From the NCBI RefSeq assembly GCF_002104795.1, contig NZ_NCXO01000008.1:50532-114531 (forward strand): 64,000 nucleotides of DNA, in the 5' to 3' direction. The position numbers were made by a program, and so were the translations under genes. Positions 41,683-50,399 of this stretch are shown piece by piece (the stretch's first letter is position 1; each line of letters begins with the position of its first letter). The stretch is from Mycolicibacillus koreensis. GTDB lineage: Bacteria; Actinomycetota; Actinomycetes; Mycobacteriales; Mycobacteriaceae. The notes under the pieces are model-generated. The model saw only the letters and a list, made by a program, of their open reading frames with translations, was not told where the DNA came from and searched no databases.

Positions 41683-41891
41683 AGCGCGCCGACGTATTCC
41701 AGGCCGTCCTTGCGGTCGATCGCCATGAGCAGCAGCGTGGTGCGGTTGATCAGGCTGTGCGTGCCAAAGTAGGTCCGCAGCTCCTCGCGCATCGCCGCGG
41801 TCAGCTCCGGCGACAGCGACTCGCTGAGCTGGTCGAAGGAGCGCCACGCTTGCTGCTCGTCGATCAGACCTTCGTCGGTGGAATGCGTCAT
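41679..41891 (-). CDS. 70-aa helical protein
   Basis: ATG 41891. Mostly helical (EGLIDEQQAWRSFDQLSESL, then ELTAAMREELRTYFG, INRTTLLLMAIDRKDG). Overlaps the next gene by 4 bp. Not recognised. Confidence 0.5.
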   Translation of the reverse strand: MTHSTDEGLIDEQQAWRSFDQLSESLSPELTAAMREELRTYFGTHSLINRTTLLLMAIDRKDGLEYVGAL

Positions 41892-41904
41892 GGTCGGTCT
41901 CCAA

Positions 41905-42066
41905 TCAGCGCAGATCGTCAGCGGTCTCTCCGCTGTCGAAGTCGATGTCCCAGTGGGTGTCCCGGTCGACGTGCCCGGACAAGCACCCGTCGTCGACCTG
42001 GGCGCGGACCAGGTCGAGGTACTCCGTGATCCGGTCGGCGGGCACATTGATGGTGATCGTCGCCAT
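41905..42066 (-). CDS. 53-aa hypothetical protein
   Basis: ATG 42066 behind CAAGGAGACACC. It begins MATITINVPADRITEYLDLV and ends in an acidic stretch (HWDIDFDSGETADDLR). Small alpha/beta; opens the four-gene minus-strand run. Confidence 0.5.
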   Translation of the reverse strand: MATITINVPADRITEYLDLVRAQVDDGCLSGHVDRDTHWDIDFDSGETADDLR

Positions 42067-42088
42067 GGTGTCTCCTTGGGTGGCCCGC

Positions 42089-42370
42089 CTACGCGGACCT
42101 CAACTGCTCACGCCAACTGCCGAACGCGATGGCGATGTGTCCGTTGACGATGTCGGCCAGCTCGTCGGCCGGTAGCGCCAGCAACGGGTCGCTGATGCCC
42201 ATGTAGACGATCTGACCGCCGTGAACTGCCACCGCGACATGATGGTCAGTGACGTCATCTACCGAAACCCCGACAGCCTCCGCGATGCGGAATGAGGCTT
42301 CGGTCCAGGCTTCCTCGGCAGCTTTCGCTGCCTCCAGCAGCACGGAGGGAAGGTAGGAGGTGCCCGGCAC
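42089..42370 (-). CDS. 93-aa hypothetical protein
   Basis: GTG 42370 directly follows the stop of the secreted-protein gene. It has an N-terminal helix rich in Ala/Glu (LLEAAKAAEEAWTEASFRIA), a strand pair (HHVAVAVHGGQIVYMG) and a final helix. The helical length and lack of signal peptide leave open an ESX-linked cytoplasmic role; the pairing with a secreted Pro-rich protein supports it only weakly. Confidence 0.5.
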   Translation of the reverse strand: MPGTSYLPSVLLEAAKAAEEAWTEASFRIAEAVGVSVDDVTDHHVAVAVHGGQIVYMGISDPLLALPADELADIVNGHIAIAFGSWREQLRSA

Positions 42371-42372
42371 GG

Positions 42373-42879
42373 TCAGTTCCCCGGCCCCGGCAGCGGCGGC
42401 AGCACGCTGGTGGTGGTCGGGTCCGACAGCGGGCCGTGCGCCGGGCCGGAGCCCCCCGAGTCGGCGGGCAGCTTCTGCAGCGGCGGCTCGTAGGTGTGCT
42501 CCGGGCCTTGCTGGGGCGTCTCCGGCTTGTCCGACGGCTTGTCGCGGTCGGAGTCGGAGGCCGGAACCGGCGCACACGTGTACGGGTCGAACCGGCTGGT
42601 GGAGATTCCGGTGCCTTCCGCGTCAGCGGCACCTTCTTCGGCGTCGGCCGGGTTCGCGGGCTTATCGCCGGAGTCGTTGGCCTCGGTGGCGGTCGGACCC
42701 CCGGCAACCGGCTCGCACTGGTCCGGTGCAACGGTGGCGGTGACCGTGACGGTTCCCTGGGCGTCCACCGAGCGGTTGTCGTCCCCGCCGGTGTCGCTCG
42801 GGTCGGCGAAGCACACCGCGGCGGTGGCCACGGCGATCGAGGCGACGGCCGGAATCAGCATGGCGTTCTTGATGTTCAT
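42373..42879 (-). CDS. 168-aa secreted Pro/Asp-rich protein
   Basis: ATG 42879. A signal peptide (MNIKNAMLIPAVASIAVATA and following) with a likely cleavage near AVCFADPS is followed by an acidic, Pro/Gly-rich low-complexity chain with two Cys (PDQCEPVAGG, DPYTCAPVP). No fold predicted; possibly a wall-associated linker protein. Divergent from the 42976 membrane gene. Confidence 0.6.
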   Translation of the reverse strand: MNIKNAMLIPAVASIAVATAAVCFADPSDTGGDDNRSVDAQGTVTVTATVAPDQCEPVAGGPTATEANDSGDKPANPADAEEGAADAEGTGISTSRFDPYTCAPVPASDSDRDKPSDKPETPQQGPEHTYEPPLQKLPADSGGSGPAHGPLSDPTTTSVLPPLPGPGN

Positions 42880-42975
42880 GGCCGCCACCGTATGCCGATG
42901 ATCACCGCGGTCGGGTGCGAGGCGCGGCCCGCGCCACAGGCGGTATCGCAGCATGTAGCACGTAGCGTGACCTGC

Positions 42976-43425
42976 ATGAACACCCCGACGATGTTGGCGC
43001 GCACGGCCGGGTACTGGCTGGCCGGGCAGCTTCTGGTCGCAGTCGTGGTGGCCGCGGCCGTGCCCGGTGGGGCGTCGCTGCTGGTGGTGGCCGGATTCGT
43101 CACCGCCTACTACGACGACAACATCTTCGCCGCCCGTGTCGTCTCTGTGCCGTGGACGAACCCGACCGTGTGGTTCTCGGTGCAGACACTGCTGCAGATG
43201 CTGGCCATCGCCGCGGTGGCCTCGTCGGTGATCACGCTGTGGCGCACCAACTCGTGGCAGCAGGGAGTCCTTCCCGACTCCGCGCCGCCCAAGCGTGACA
43301 AGCCCACACCCGAACAGCCTCCCGCCGCTCCTCCTGCCCCGCCTGCGCCGGGGCCGCCGCCCAGCGGGCCGCCCGGTGGCGCGCCGCCGCCACCCGCACC
43401 GCGACCGGCAGGACCGGCGCAATGA
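42976..43425 (+). CDS. 149-aa membrane protein with Pro-rich tail
   Basis: ATG 42976. Two or three hydrophobic spans (about 10-30, 33-47, 63-85) are followed by a 50-residue Pro/Ala/Gly tail (PPAAPPAPPAPGPPPSG). The tail could cross the wall or bind partners. Overlaps the next gene by 4 bp (ATGA). A plausible mating-channel or ESX accessory subunit, by context only. Confidence 0.6.
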   Translation: MNTPTMLARTAGYWLAGQLLVAVVVAAAVPGGASLLVVAGFVTAYYDDNIFAARVVSVPWTNPTVWFSVQTLLQMLAIAAVASSVITLWRTNSWQQGVLPDSAPPKRDKPTPEQPPAAPPAPPAPGPPPSGPPGGAPPPPAPRPAGPAQ

Positions 43426-44366
43426 TCGGCCCCGTCATCTCCGCGGTGCGCCGGTTCCGGCAGATGGGCGACAAGCAGCCGCCACTGTTGCTGATGCGGC
43501 TGATGCGCGCGCGCACCATCGCCGCGGTGCTCGCGGCGGTCAGCGCCGCGTTCGCCCTGCTGGTTGTACTGGTCATGGTGCTCGTCGCGATCACCGCGCC
43601 GGTGGCGATCCCTGCGGCCATCGTCGGGACTGTGATCTCCGACGTGGCCGACCTGTTCGGCGGCGGCAAGAAGCCCGACGCCATCACCGGGGCGGACCTG
43701 GCCGATGCAGGCCGCGACGCCGACATCACCTGCAAGCCGGTACCTGTCTCCGCACTGCCGAAGCCCGCCGCGTCGCAGCCGCCCGCACCGGTCGAGGGGG
43801 AGCCGGGAGGCGATCAGGGGCAGGACGACGAGGACGTGACACCGCCCGCAACGGTCGTGTCTCCCATCGAGATTCACGCCGACGGGTCACTGGAGCACAG
43901 CGACGCCGAGATGCTGGTCAACGCTGTTCCTCCGCACACCAGCGTCATCACTGCCCACGTGTGGTTCCTCTACCGGATGGCGGGCCTGGGCGACTGGGAC
44001 GGCTTCGTCGCCGCCTACCGCGCGGCGGGTCTCGACGAGAAGGACCGTGCCGACGACGCGCCGCTGGCACAGGTGCAGAAACTCAACACCATCGGCGTGG
44101 ACATCGACCCGTACCGGCTCACCGCGGCGGCGCTGGCCACCGCGGGGATGCAGACGCAGCGCTACGAGGTGCCCTACGAGGACTACCGCGAGATTCTGTC
44201 TACCGAACTGATGTCCTCCTGCCTGCAGGACGCGGGCCTGGAGGCGAAACGGATGACGCTGCCGCCACCGGCCACCCCCTCGCCCGTGCCCGCAGACCCT
44301 GCGCCCGGCGATGGCAGTACCGGCGAGGACATGCCGGATGAACAGACGCCGTCCCCGGAAGGCTAG
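43422..44366 (+). CDS. 314-aa membrane-anchored protein
   Basis: ATG 43422. A hydrophobic span at about residues 33-68 (AVLAAVSAAFALLVVLVMVL and following) is followed by a linker and an extracytoplasmic domain of ~200 residues (AHVWFLYRMAGLGDWDGFVA, YEVPYEDYREILSTELMSSC) with a Pro-rich end. No enzymatic motif. Contains a 10-mer copy at about 43833-43842 within EDVT codons. It may belong to the transfer apparatus; unproven. Confidence 0.55.
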   Translation: MIGPVISAVRRFRQMGDKQPPLLLMRLMRARTIAAVLAAVSAAFALLVVLVMVLVAITAPVAIPAAIVGTVISDVADLFGGGKKPDAITGADLADAGRDADITCKPVPVSALPKPAASQPPAPVEGEPGGDQGQDDEDVTPPATVVSPIEIHADGSLEHSDAEMLVNAVPPHTSVITAHVWFLYRMAGLGDWDGFVAAYRAAGLDEKDRADDAPLAQVQKLNTIGVDIDPYRLTAAALATAGMQTQRYEVPYEDYREILSTELMSSCLQDAGLEAKRMTLPPPATPSPVPADPAPGDGSTGEDMPDEQTPSPEG

Positions 44367-44962
44367 CTGGCGATGGTGTGCGGGTCGTCGAAGCACCCTT
44401 CGAGATCGAACAGCCACTCCGGGGCTACCTGCAGCTCGGTGGGGCTCGTCACGTCGAGTGCACCGCCGGTGGCGGGCAGATAGCGCAAGCCGCCCGCCTC
44501 AGCCAATGCTGACGGCGGGGCGACCGCCTGCCTGGCCCCGGCGAGCACGTCGACCAGGCCGCGCCCCGCAACACGCAGCTGCAGGTCCGATTTCAACTCC
44601 TGCGAGTCCAAGAGGTCGGAGAGCAGGTCGGGAAGGCGCAGCCAGAAGTGCGCCCCGCCGCGCTTGTGTCCACTGGTCATCTGCGCCTTCGCGGGCACCA
44701 CGGTGGGAGTGAATCCAGCATTTATCAGCGCTGTGGTGGCCACGTGGTTCTCCGAGTCGATCACCACCATCCGCGATGGCAGCAGGTTGACGCCGATGTT
44801 TCCGCCGCTGTTCAGATGCGCAATCGCCGCGTCGGGGGTCAGTGCGGGGGCCAGCGTCCACTTCTTCGCGATTGGGAACTTCTCACCCGATCGAAGCTCC
44901 AGCAGGTGCGCTCCCAATTCGGCCATGCGGCCGACGAGAGCTTCGTGGGATACAGCGCTCAT
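44363..44962 (-). CDS. stand-alone Prim-Pol (bifunctional primase/polymerase) domain protein
   Basis: 199 aa from ATG 44962. GEKFPIAKKWTLAP, NIGVNLLPSRMVVIDSENH with the catalytic acidic pair, FTPTVVPAKAQMTSGHKRGG and AHFWLRLPD are the motifs of the archaeo-eukaryotic Prim-Pol domain (PF09250 type), common in plasmid replication proteins. No helicase domain is fused, which is unusual. It may prime plasmid replication with a helicase encoded elsewhere. A CTCTCGGCGTGTCGC element lies 45 bp before the start. Confidence 0.7.
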   Translation of the reverse strand: MSAVSHEALVGRMAELGAHLLELRSGEKFPIAKKWTLAPALTPDAAIAHLNSGGNIGVNLLPSRMVVIDSENHVATTALINAGFTPTVVPAKAQMTSGHKRGGAHFWLRLPDLLSDLLDSQELKSDLQLRVAGRGLVDVLAGARQAVAPPSALAEAGGLRYLPATGGALDVTSPTELQVAPEWLFDLEGCFDDPHTIAS

Positions 44963-45038
44963 GGCCGGAACGCTACCCACGCAGATGCATGATGCACCGT
45001 CGCGCGCCGCGACACGCCGAGAGAAGTTCGGCCAGCGA

Positions 45039-46025
45039 TCAGTAGCCCTGGTAACTGCCGGTTCCCACGCCCTGGCGCGCGGAGAACGACGCCAGCCCGG
45101 CACCGTCGGGGGAGATGTGATAGGTGTGCATCACGTAGTTCATGCTGGCCGCCGCCGAGGCAACCGGATCGTAGATCGACGTGCTGGTCCCGCCCATGTG
45201 GTAGGCAGCGAACGTCGACGGGATGCACTGCCAGATTCCTCGCGAGGAGTTCGACGGCGCACCGTCGGACGCGGTCGGACCCGTCGCGTTGGAGTCACTG
45301 AGGTTCACCGCGTCGGGGTTGAGCGAGGACTCGTTCTGGGCCATGTGCATGTACAGCTCATGCCACTGCGCCCGCAGCGCGGGATCGTCGGGCACCCCGT
45401 TGATCGTCAGCGCCTGGTCGATCACCGCCGCGGTCTCAGCCTCAGACAACGGGCGGCCGAACTTGTCCAAGGCCACCTGGGATACGTCAATCGGCTGCGG
45501 GTTCTGCGGGCTTCGGGCCGCGCCGTCGGAGAACGGATCGTCGACACCCGGCGTCACGCCGTCGGCGGCATCGGCGGCGGCCTGCTGGTTCGACAGTTCG
45601 ACGAGCTGCTGCAGCAGCGCTGGGTCGATATTGGTCAGCCCGCTGGGCGCGGGCACGCTAGGCGGGTTGAACGAAGGTGCCGGGGCTGGTGACGGCGACG
45701 GTGCGGGAGCAGGTTGCTGCGGCATCGGCGGCATCTGGGGCATCGCTCCACGGTTGGAGGCCGGACCCTTGCTGTCGACTCCGGCCACCGACTTCTTGCC
45801 CTGCTGGTCGATGTCGTTGAGCCCGCGGCTGAACTTGCCGGTCTTCTCCGTGCGCTCCTTGACCTCCTTGCGATGCTTCTCCGACTCCTCGTTCGTCTGC
45901 CCGGTGGCATCGGCCACCCGCGGGTCGACGTTGGCCGGACCCTGCGGACGTGTCCCCGGCGGCAACGCGTTGTTGGCCTTATCGACTCCGTCGTCCAGAG
46001 GCTCGAAATTGGCGTCGATCGTCAT
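45039..46025 (-). CDS. lytic transglycosylase with shared N-terminal domain
   Basis: 328 aa from ATG 46025 behind GGAGAAG. The C-terminal ~110 residues are a transglycosylase-like domain: MAQNESSLNPDAVN with catalytic Glu232, SSRGIWQCIPSTFAAYH. The N-terminus has GPANVDPRVADATGQTNEE, then basic helices and a Pro-rich linker; the same GxxNVDPRVxxAT pattern opens the NlpC/P60 protein at 55275. No signal peptide, so it may leave through the ESX system and open peptidoglycan for the transfer channel. First of a long minus-strand block. Confidence 0.8.
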   Translation of the reverse strand: MTIDANFEPLDDGVDKANNALPPGTRPQGPANVDPRVADATGQTNEESEKHRKEVKERTEKTGKFSRGLNDIDQQGKKSVAGVDSKGPASNRGAMPQMPPMPQQPAPAPSPSPAPAPSFNPPSVPAPSGLTNIDPALLQQLVELSNQQAAADAADGVTPGVDDPFSDGAARSPQNPQPIDVSQVALDKFGRPLSEAETAAVIDQALTINGVPDDPALRAQWHELYMHMAQNESSLNPDAVNLSDSNATGPTASDGAPSNSSRGIWQCIPSTFAAYHMGGTSTSIYDPVASAAASMNYVMHTYHISPDGAGLASFSARQGVGTGSYQGY

Positions 46026-46041
46026 CGGTTACTTCTCCTAG

Positions 46042-48192
46042 CTACTTCACCGCGCCGGGGTCCATCGCCGACGTACCGGTCGACGGCACCGCGTCAACCC
46101 CGCCGGTGTCGGTGGACTCGGCGTTGGCCGGGCCTCCGCCATCACCTTCGCTGGGCACACCCGGCGTGCCTTGCGACGGCACCGATCCCGGACCAGCGGG
46201 CGACGGCGGCGCGGCACCGGGAACCGCGCCCGGTGCGGGCGGCGGCGCAGCGGAGGCGTCGCTCGGCTCCGCAGCGGGTGGGGTGCCACCCGGCACCGCG
46301 AACGCCGCGGGGTCGTCGGTGGGTCCGGACACCGGCGACGCGGCGGCGTCACCGGCATCGGGCAGCCGGAAATAGCCGCCGCGATCGCCGAGGTCTGCGG
46401 GCAGCGCGTCCGCGCCAACGATCTTGAATTCGCTGAGGTCGTAGAACTGGCCGTCACCGAGCACCATGAACTGCCGGTCACCAGCCACGAGAACGTCACC
46501 GGGACGCGCGTCCGTCGGCGGCACCTGCTGGCCGGGATCGTGACCCGGAACCGGCGGCGTGAGCCCAGCCTTCGCCGCCGCGTCCGACAGTGACATCGGG
46601 TGCGCGGGGTCTGCACCGCTGAGGAGTTGCGCCATCTTCGCGGTCTTGGCGTCGGGGAACGCGACCTTCTTGCCCTTCACGTCGACCTCCTTCGGGCCGT
46701 CCGGTTTCGCCTCCGGCTTCTCGCCCGGCTTCGGGGCAGCCGCCTTCTGCGGACCGGCCTTGGTCTCCGGCTTCTTCTCCTCGCCCGGCTTCGCGGCCGC
46801 GGCTTTGCGGTTGGCGGCGTCCGTCGCGGTGCTGAGTTTCGGCTTGTCCTTGGGCTTCTCGTCCTTCTTCTCGTCGTCGAGCAGCGGCTTCGGCTCGTGC
46901 TTGGGCCGCGACTGCTCGCCCAGCAGCGGCTTCGGGCCGCCGCCACCGCTGTGCGGGGTGCCCAGCGAGTTGCCGGGGTTGCCGCCCATGCGGGGCATAC
47001 CGCCCAGGTTGGGCATAGCGGGGGCCTTCGGCATCGACGGCACGGTCGGCTTCGTGTCGGTGGGCTTCGTGTCGGGCTTGTGCGCGGCCGGGACAGTAGG
47101 CTTCGGCTCCACCTTCGGCTTCTCCGTGCCCTTGTCCTTCGTCGTGTCACGGTGGCGTCCGGGGGTGCCGTAGTTTGGAACCAGCGGCGCAGCGGGGGAG
47201 TCGGAGAACACGTTGGCGAGCTTCTCGTTGGCCTGACCGATCACGGAACCGGCCTTCTCCAGCTGCGTTCTCATCTGTGTGGCAGGTCCGGGATCGGTCA
47301 GACTACCGTCGGTGCTCAGTTGCGAGCGAGCCGCGCGGTTGGCCGCGGTGACCGCCTGGTAAGCGGACTGCGCTCCGTCGGAAGCCGCGGTGAGTTGGTC
47401 AGCGATGTCCTTCGCCCGGTCCGGCAGCTTCGCCATGGCGGCGAAATGTGGCTGGAGCTTCTGGCGGTACTGCATCAGGTAGGGCTCACCGCTGTTTTTC
47501 ATCAACTGGTCGATCTGGGCGAAAACGTCGGCGATGCCCTGCAGATGGTTTTTCACCGCAGCCTGGACGGTATCGGTGTCCAGCCGCAACGGGTCCGGCG
47601 GCGACGAATTCCACACGCTCCCCTGCGGCCCATCCTGGAACGCGAACACACCCCGCTGAGCGGCGGTCAACGCCGCATCGACATCGGCCACGCCCGCTTC
47701 ATCCGCGGCGGCCGCGGGAAGCATGTGCGTAGAGGTGCCGTCTGGCGCATCCCACATGCCGTAACCGCTTCCGCCTCCGAAGATGTCCCAGGCGGTACTG
47801 AGTCCGAGGCCGACCCAGCCGATCGGGCCGGGAACAACGCCGACGACGTTGAGCAGGCCACCAACGACATCGCCGTCTTTGAAGTGACTGACCGCGGAGT
47901 ATGCGGCGTATGCAGACCCAAGCACCGGAACTGCCTTGGCCGCGGCCTTCACGCCCGCTTTTCCGAGCGCGGTAGGTGCGGCGTGCGCCGCCGCGTCGCC
48001 AATCTTTCCTGCAGCCCGCTGCCCGGCGTTCCACTGGTCCTTTCCGATGGCCTTGAGGCCCTTCGTGACGTTTCCTTGACGTAGCTCATCGACTGATGGC
48101 TTGGAGACGCCCGCGTATTTCTCCACCATCTCCCAGCCGCGCGGCTGGGCCGTCTGGTTCGGCGGGTTAGTTCCGCTGTTGGGGCCGGTCAT
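46042..48192 (-). CDS. 716-aa Pro/Lys-rich ESX-type candidate substrate
   Basis: Start ATG 48192 chosen for AAGGAGTGCCC upstream; ATG 48198 is in frame. The N-terminal ~330 residues are helical with a hydrophobic stretch (GLLNVVGVVPGPIGWVGLGL). Then comes a 200-residue Pro/Lys/Glu low-complexity linker, a small beta domain (GDVLVAGDRQFMVLGDGQFY) and a Pro/Ala/Gly tail. No signal peptide. The architecture resembles large ESX-secreted proteins of the EspB/EspK kind, without a recognisable toxin domain. Its 3' end is 17 bp from the transglycosylase gene. Confidence 0.6.
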   Translation of the reverse strand: MTGPNSGTNPPNQTAQPRGWEMVEKYAGVSKPSVDELRQGNVTKGLKAIGKDQWNAGQRAAGKIGDAAAHAAPTALGKAGVKAAAKAVPVLGSAYAAYSAVSHFKDGDVVGGLLNVVGVVPGPIGWVGLGLSTAWDIFGGGSGYGMWDAPDGTSTHMLPAAAADEAGVADVDAALTAAQRGVFAFQDGPQGSVWNSSPPDPLRLDTDTVQAAVKNHLQGIADVFAQIDQLMKNSGEPYLMQYRQKLQPHFAAMAKLPDRAKDIADQLTAASDGAQSAYQAVTAANRAARSQLSTDGSLTDPGPATQMRTQLEKAGSVIGQANEKLANVFSDSPAAPLVPNYGTPGRHRDTTKDKGTEKPKVEPKPTVPAAHKPDTKPTDTKPTVPSMPKAPAMPNLGGMPRMGGNPGNSLGTPHSGGGGPKPLLGEQSRPKHEPKPLLDDEKKDEKPKDKPKLSTATDAANRKAAAAKPGEEKKPETKAGPQKAAAPKPGEKPEAKPDGPKEVDVKGKKVAFPDAKTAKMAQLLSGADPAHPMSLSDAAAKAGLTPPVPGHDPGQQVPPTDARPGDVLVAGDRQFMVLGDGQFYDLSEFKIVGADALPADLGDRGGYFRLPDAGDAAASPVSGPTDDPAAFAVPGGTPPAAEPSDASAAPPPAPGAVPGAAPPSPAGPGSVPSQGTPGVPSEGDGGGPANAESTDTGGVDAVPSTGTSAMDPGAVK

Positions 48193-48222
48193 GGGCACTC
48201 CTTGCGTCTAGTGGGTGTGCAG

Positions 48223-48609
48223 TCAGGACTTCTCGGCGCGTTCGCAGGCGTCGACGACCATTGCTTCGATAAACGTCTCCAGCCCCGGTCCAGGTGCGTA
48301 CCGGCGCTCGCGTCCCAGCACCACCTCGGTGCGCTCGCCGCGGGCGACCGCCTTGCGTGCCAGGACTGCTGGGCTGGTCGGTGGCGGTTCGGTCTGCGCG
48401 CGGATCACCCGGTCGACCTTGGACATGACCTGCGCCAGAAGCTCAGCCACGGCCTGTTTCTGCGCGCCCGGCGATGGCTGCCGCCGCGGCTCCAAGAGGT
48501 CCAAGTCGAGAACGACCCCTTTTCCACTTCGATCAATGAGGCCGACCGCGGATACCACGGTGTAGATCAGCAGCCGCGTCTGCTTGGCGGGGGCGTCGAT
48601 GAAGTCCAT
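48223..48609 (-). CDS. 128-aa hypothetical protein
   Basis: ATG 48609. A helical protein with QTRLLIYTVVSAVGLIDRSG near the N-terminus and PGLETFIEAMVVDACERAEK at the end, basic in the middle. It could be a cytoplasmic chaperone-like partner for the 716-aa product, 30 bp downstream, but no EspG motif is visible. Confidence 0.5.
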   Translation of the reverse strand: MDFIDAPAKQTRLLIYTVVSAVGLIDRSGKGVVLDLDLLEPRRQPSPGAQKQAVAELLAQVMSKVDRVIRAQTEPPPTSPAVLARKAVARGERTEVVLGRERRYAPGPGLETFIEAMVVDACERAEKS

Positions 48610-48686
48610 ACGCGGAGGGTAGAGCCGTTTCGGCGTGTCGCCTCTGCGCGGCGCGGTAGGCCCCCGAGACGTGCTTTTCTTGTCTC

Positions 48687-50399
48687 ATGCAGACGTTGAC
48701 GCCGGTGGACACCGCGAAGTCCACGCCTTCGGAATTGTTCCTCGTGACGAGCCATGTCACCGCGGAGGGCGCGCTGGCCATGGTGATGGGCGGTGCCGAC
48801 CCGCACACGGTCGACTTCTCGCCGCTGCGGGGCGTGCGGTTGACCTACGCGCTGCTCAACCGTGCAGCTGCGATGTTGCTCGGCCAGCGGCGGCTGAACC
48901 AGATGCTGTCACGTCCTCGTACGGCACGTGAGCGCCTCACCGGGCGGCGCGAAGGAGGCGACGACGTCCTCGACCAGGCGTACCGCCTGGCCACGGCCCT
49001 CGCCGAAGACCGCCTGACGCCGTCACTGACGCGGTGGATGCGCCAGGACACCCGGCTGGAGCCGCTACTGATGCTGTCGCGGCTGCAGCTTCGGGTGCTG
49101 GTGTCGATGTGCGAGCAGATCGAACTCACCGCCGAGGACTTCCCCGTGTCCAAGAAGATGGCCACCATCACCGCGCGGGAGAAACTCGCCGAAGGCGGTC
49201 GAATCTCCGACTGGATGCGGCTGATCGACGATGGCGGGCAGGGGGAATGGCTGCACGCCACGTCCACGGTGTCGATCAACGGCACACCGGTCCCCATCGT
49301 GGCCGATGCCGGACCCGACATGGTGTCGGCGGCATGGGCGGCACGCATCGCGGCCCCGGTCAGCGTCTACGCCGCGCCGGGGAGCTGGCCGATGCACATC
49401 GTCGCCGACGCGCTGGACATGTGCGCAGGCTCGATCGCCTCGTGGGTCGCGGCGATGTCGCGGGAGCTGGCCGGGGACGGCGACATCGACCTGTCGCTGC
49501 GCACCACGGTTCCGCTGCGCAACTTCATCGTGGCCCCCGCGGTGCGTCAACTCAGCAGTGAGCGTGCCGGGGACATCGGACGTTACGACCGCACCCGCAC
49601 CAATGTCCTGATCCCCGGAACCGCAACCCGTTACGGCCACCGCGACTTCGCCGTGGCCGCGGCCCATTGGGAGCCGGGCGAGGGGGAGACCCTGCGCGAC
49701 GACATCGCCCTCGACGACGCCATCGCGATGTCGGCCATCGGAAGCAACGAGCTGGCCGCGCTGTCACTGGTGACTCCGAAGCCGCTCAACCGGCAGGTTC
49801 CGGTGACGATCAACGTGCACACACCCGAATGGGAGGACGTGACAGACACCGTCTCCGGCATCCAGGAGTCGAGATCGCTCACGCTGCGCGAGGCCACCAT
49901 CGGCCACGTCGACCAGGACGTCGTGGAAGGCGACGAAACACGGATCACGCTGCGGGTTCTGGTCGATCACGGGGTTCCGATCGCAATCGCCTCTGGCTAC
50001 GCGGTGGCGCTTCCGGCCGGGACCAAGGTCACGGTGACGCACTGCTCGGTGCGCAAACACCACGCGCTGTTCTACGGCCTCGTCGAGACCGTGATGGACG
50101 ACGTGGTCGCCAACGTCACCGAGGCCGCCGCCGCTGCCGCGGCCGGTCTGTTGATCGAGGCCACCGAGGGCGTGTCCGCCGCGGCTGCAGCGGCAGCCGC
50201 CGAAGCGGCCAAAGTCACTGCCGGGATGATCCGGGAGCGCACATGGATCACCGCGTCATCGGATGCGGCCGAGCGGGTACGCGCCGCTGTCACTTCGGCG
50301 GCCCGGACAGCCGTCGACGAGGCCATCGCGGCGGTATTCGCCCCGGCCGATCCGCAACCTCCGGTGACCGAACTCGGGCAGCTGAGACTGGTCAGCTGA
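48687..50399 (+). CDS. 570-aa protein of unknown function in the ESX block
   Basis: ATG 48687, with a TTTCGGCGTGTCGCC element about 45 bp upstream. The only plus-strand gene in the PE/PPE region. The N-terminal two thirds are mixed alpha/beta (PLLMLSRLQLRVLVSMCEQI, VPLRNFIVAPAVRQLSSE, VTINVHTPEWEDVTDTVSG); the C-terminal 130 residues are an Ala-rich helix run (AAAAAAAGLLIEATEGVSAA). No membrane, signal or catalytic motif. It contains two 10-mer copies. The 3' end overlaps the convergent PPE gene by 8 bp. Confidence 0.6.
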   Translation: MQTLTPVDTAKSTPSELFLVTSHVTAEGALAMVMGGADPHTVDFSPLRGVRLTYALLNRAAAMLLGQRRLNQMLSRPRTARERLTGRREGGDDVLDQAYRLATALAEDRLTPSLTRWMRQDTRLEPLLMLSRLQLRVLVSMCEQIELTAEDFPVSKKMATITAREKLAEGGRISDWMRLIDDGGQGEWLHATSTVSINGTPVPIVADAGPDMVSAAWAARIAAPVSVYAAPGSWPMHIVADALDMCAGSIASWVAAMSRELAGDGDIDLSLRTTVPLRNFIVAPAVRQLSSERAGDIGRYDRTRTNVLIPGTATRYGHRDFAVAAAHWEPGEGETLRDDIALDDAIAMSAIGSNELAALSLVTPKPLNRQVPVTINVHTPEWEDVTDTVSGIQESRSLTLREATIGHVDQDVVEGDETRITLRVLVDHGVPIAIASGYAVALPAGTKVTVTHCSVRKHHALFYGLVETVMDDVVANVTEAAAAAAAGLLIEATEGVSAAAAAAAAEAAKVTAGMIRERTWITASSDAAERVRAAVTSAARTAVDEAIAAVFAPADPQPPVTELGQLRLVS

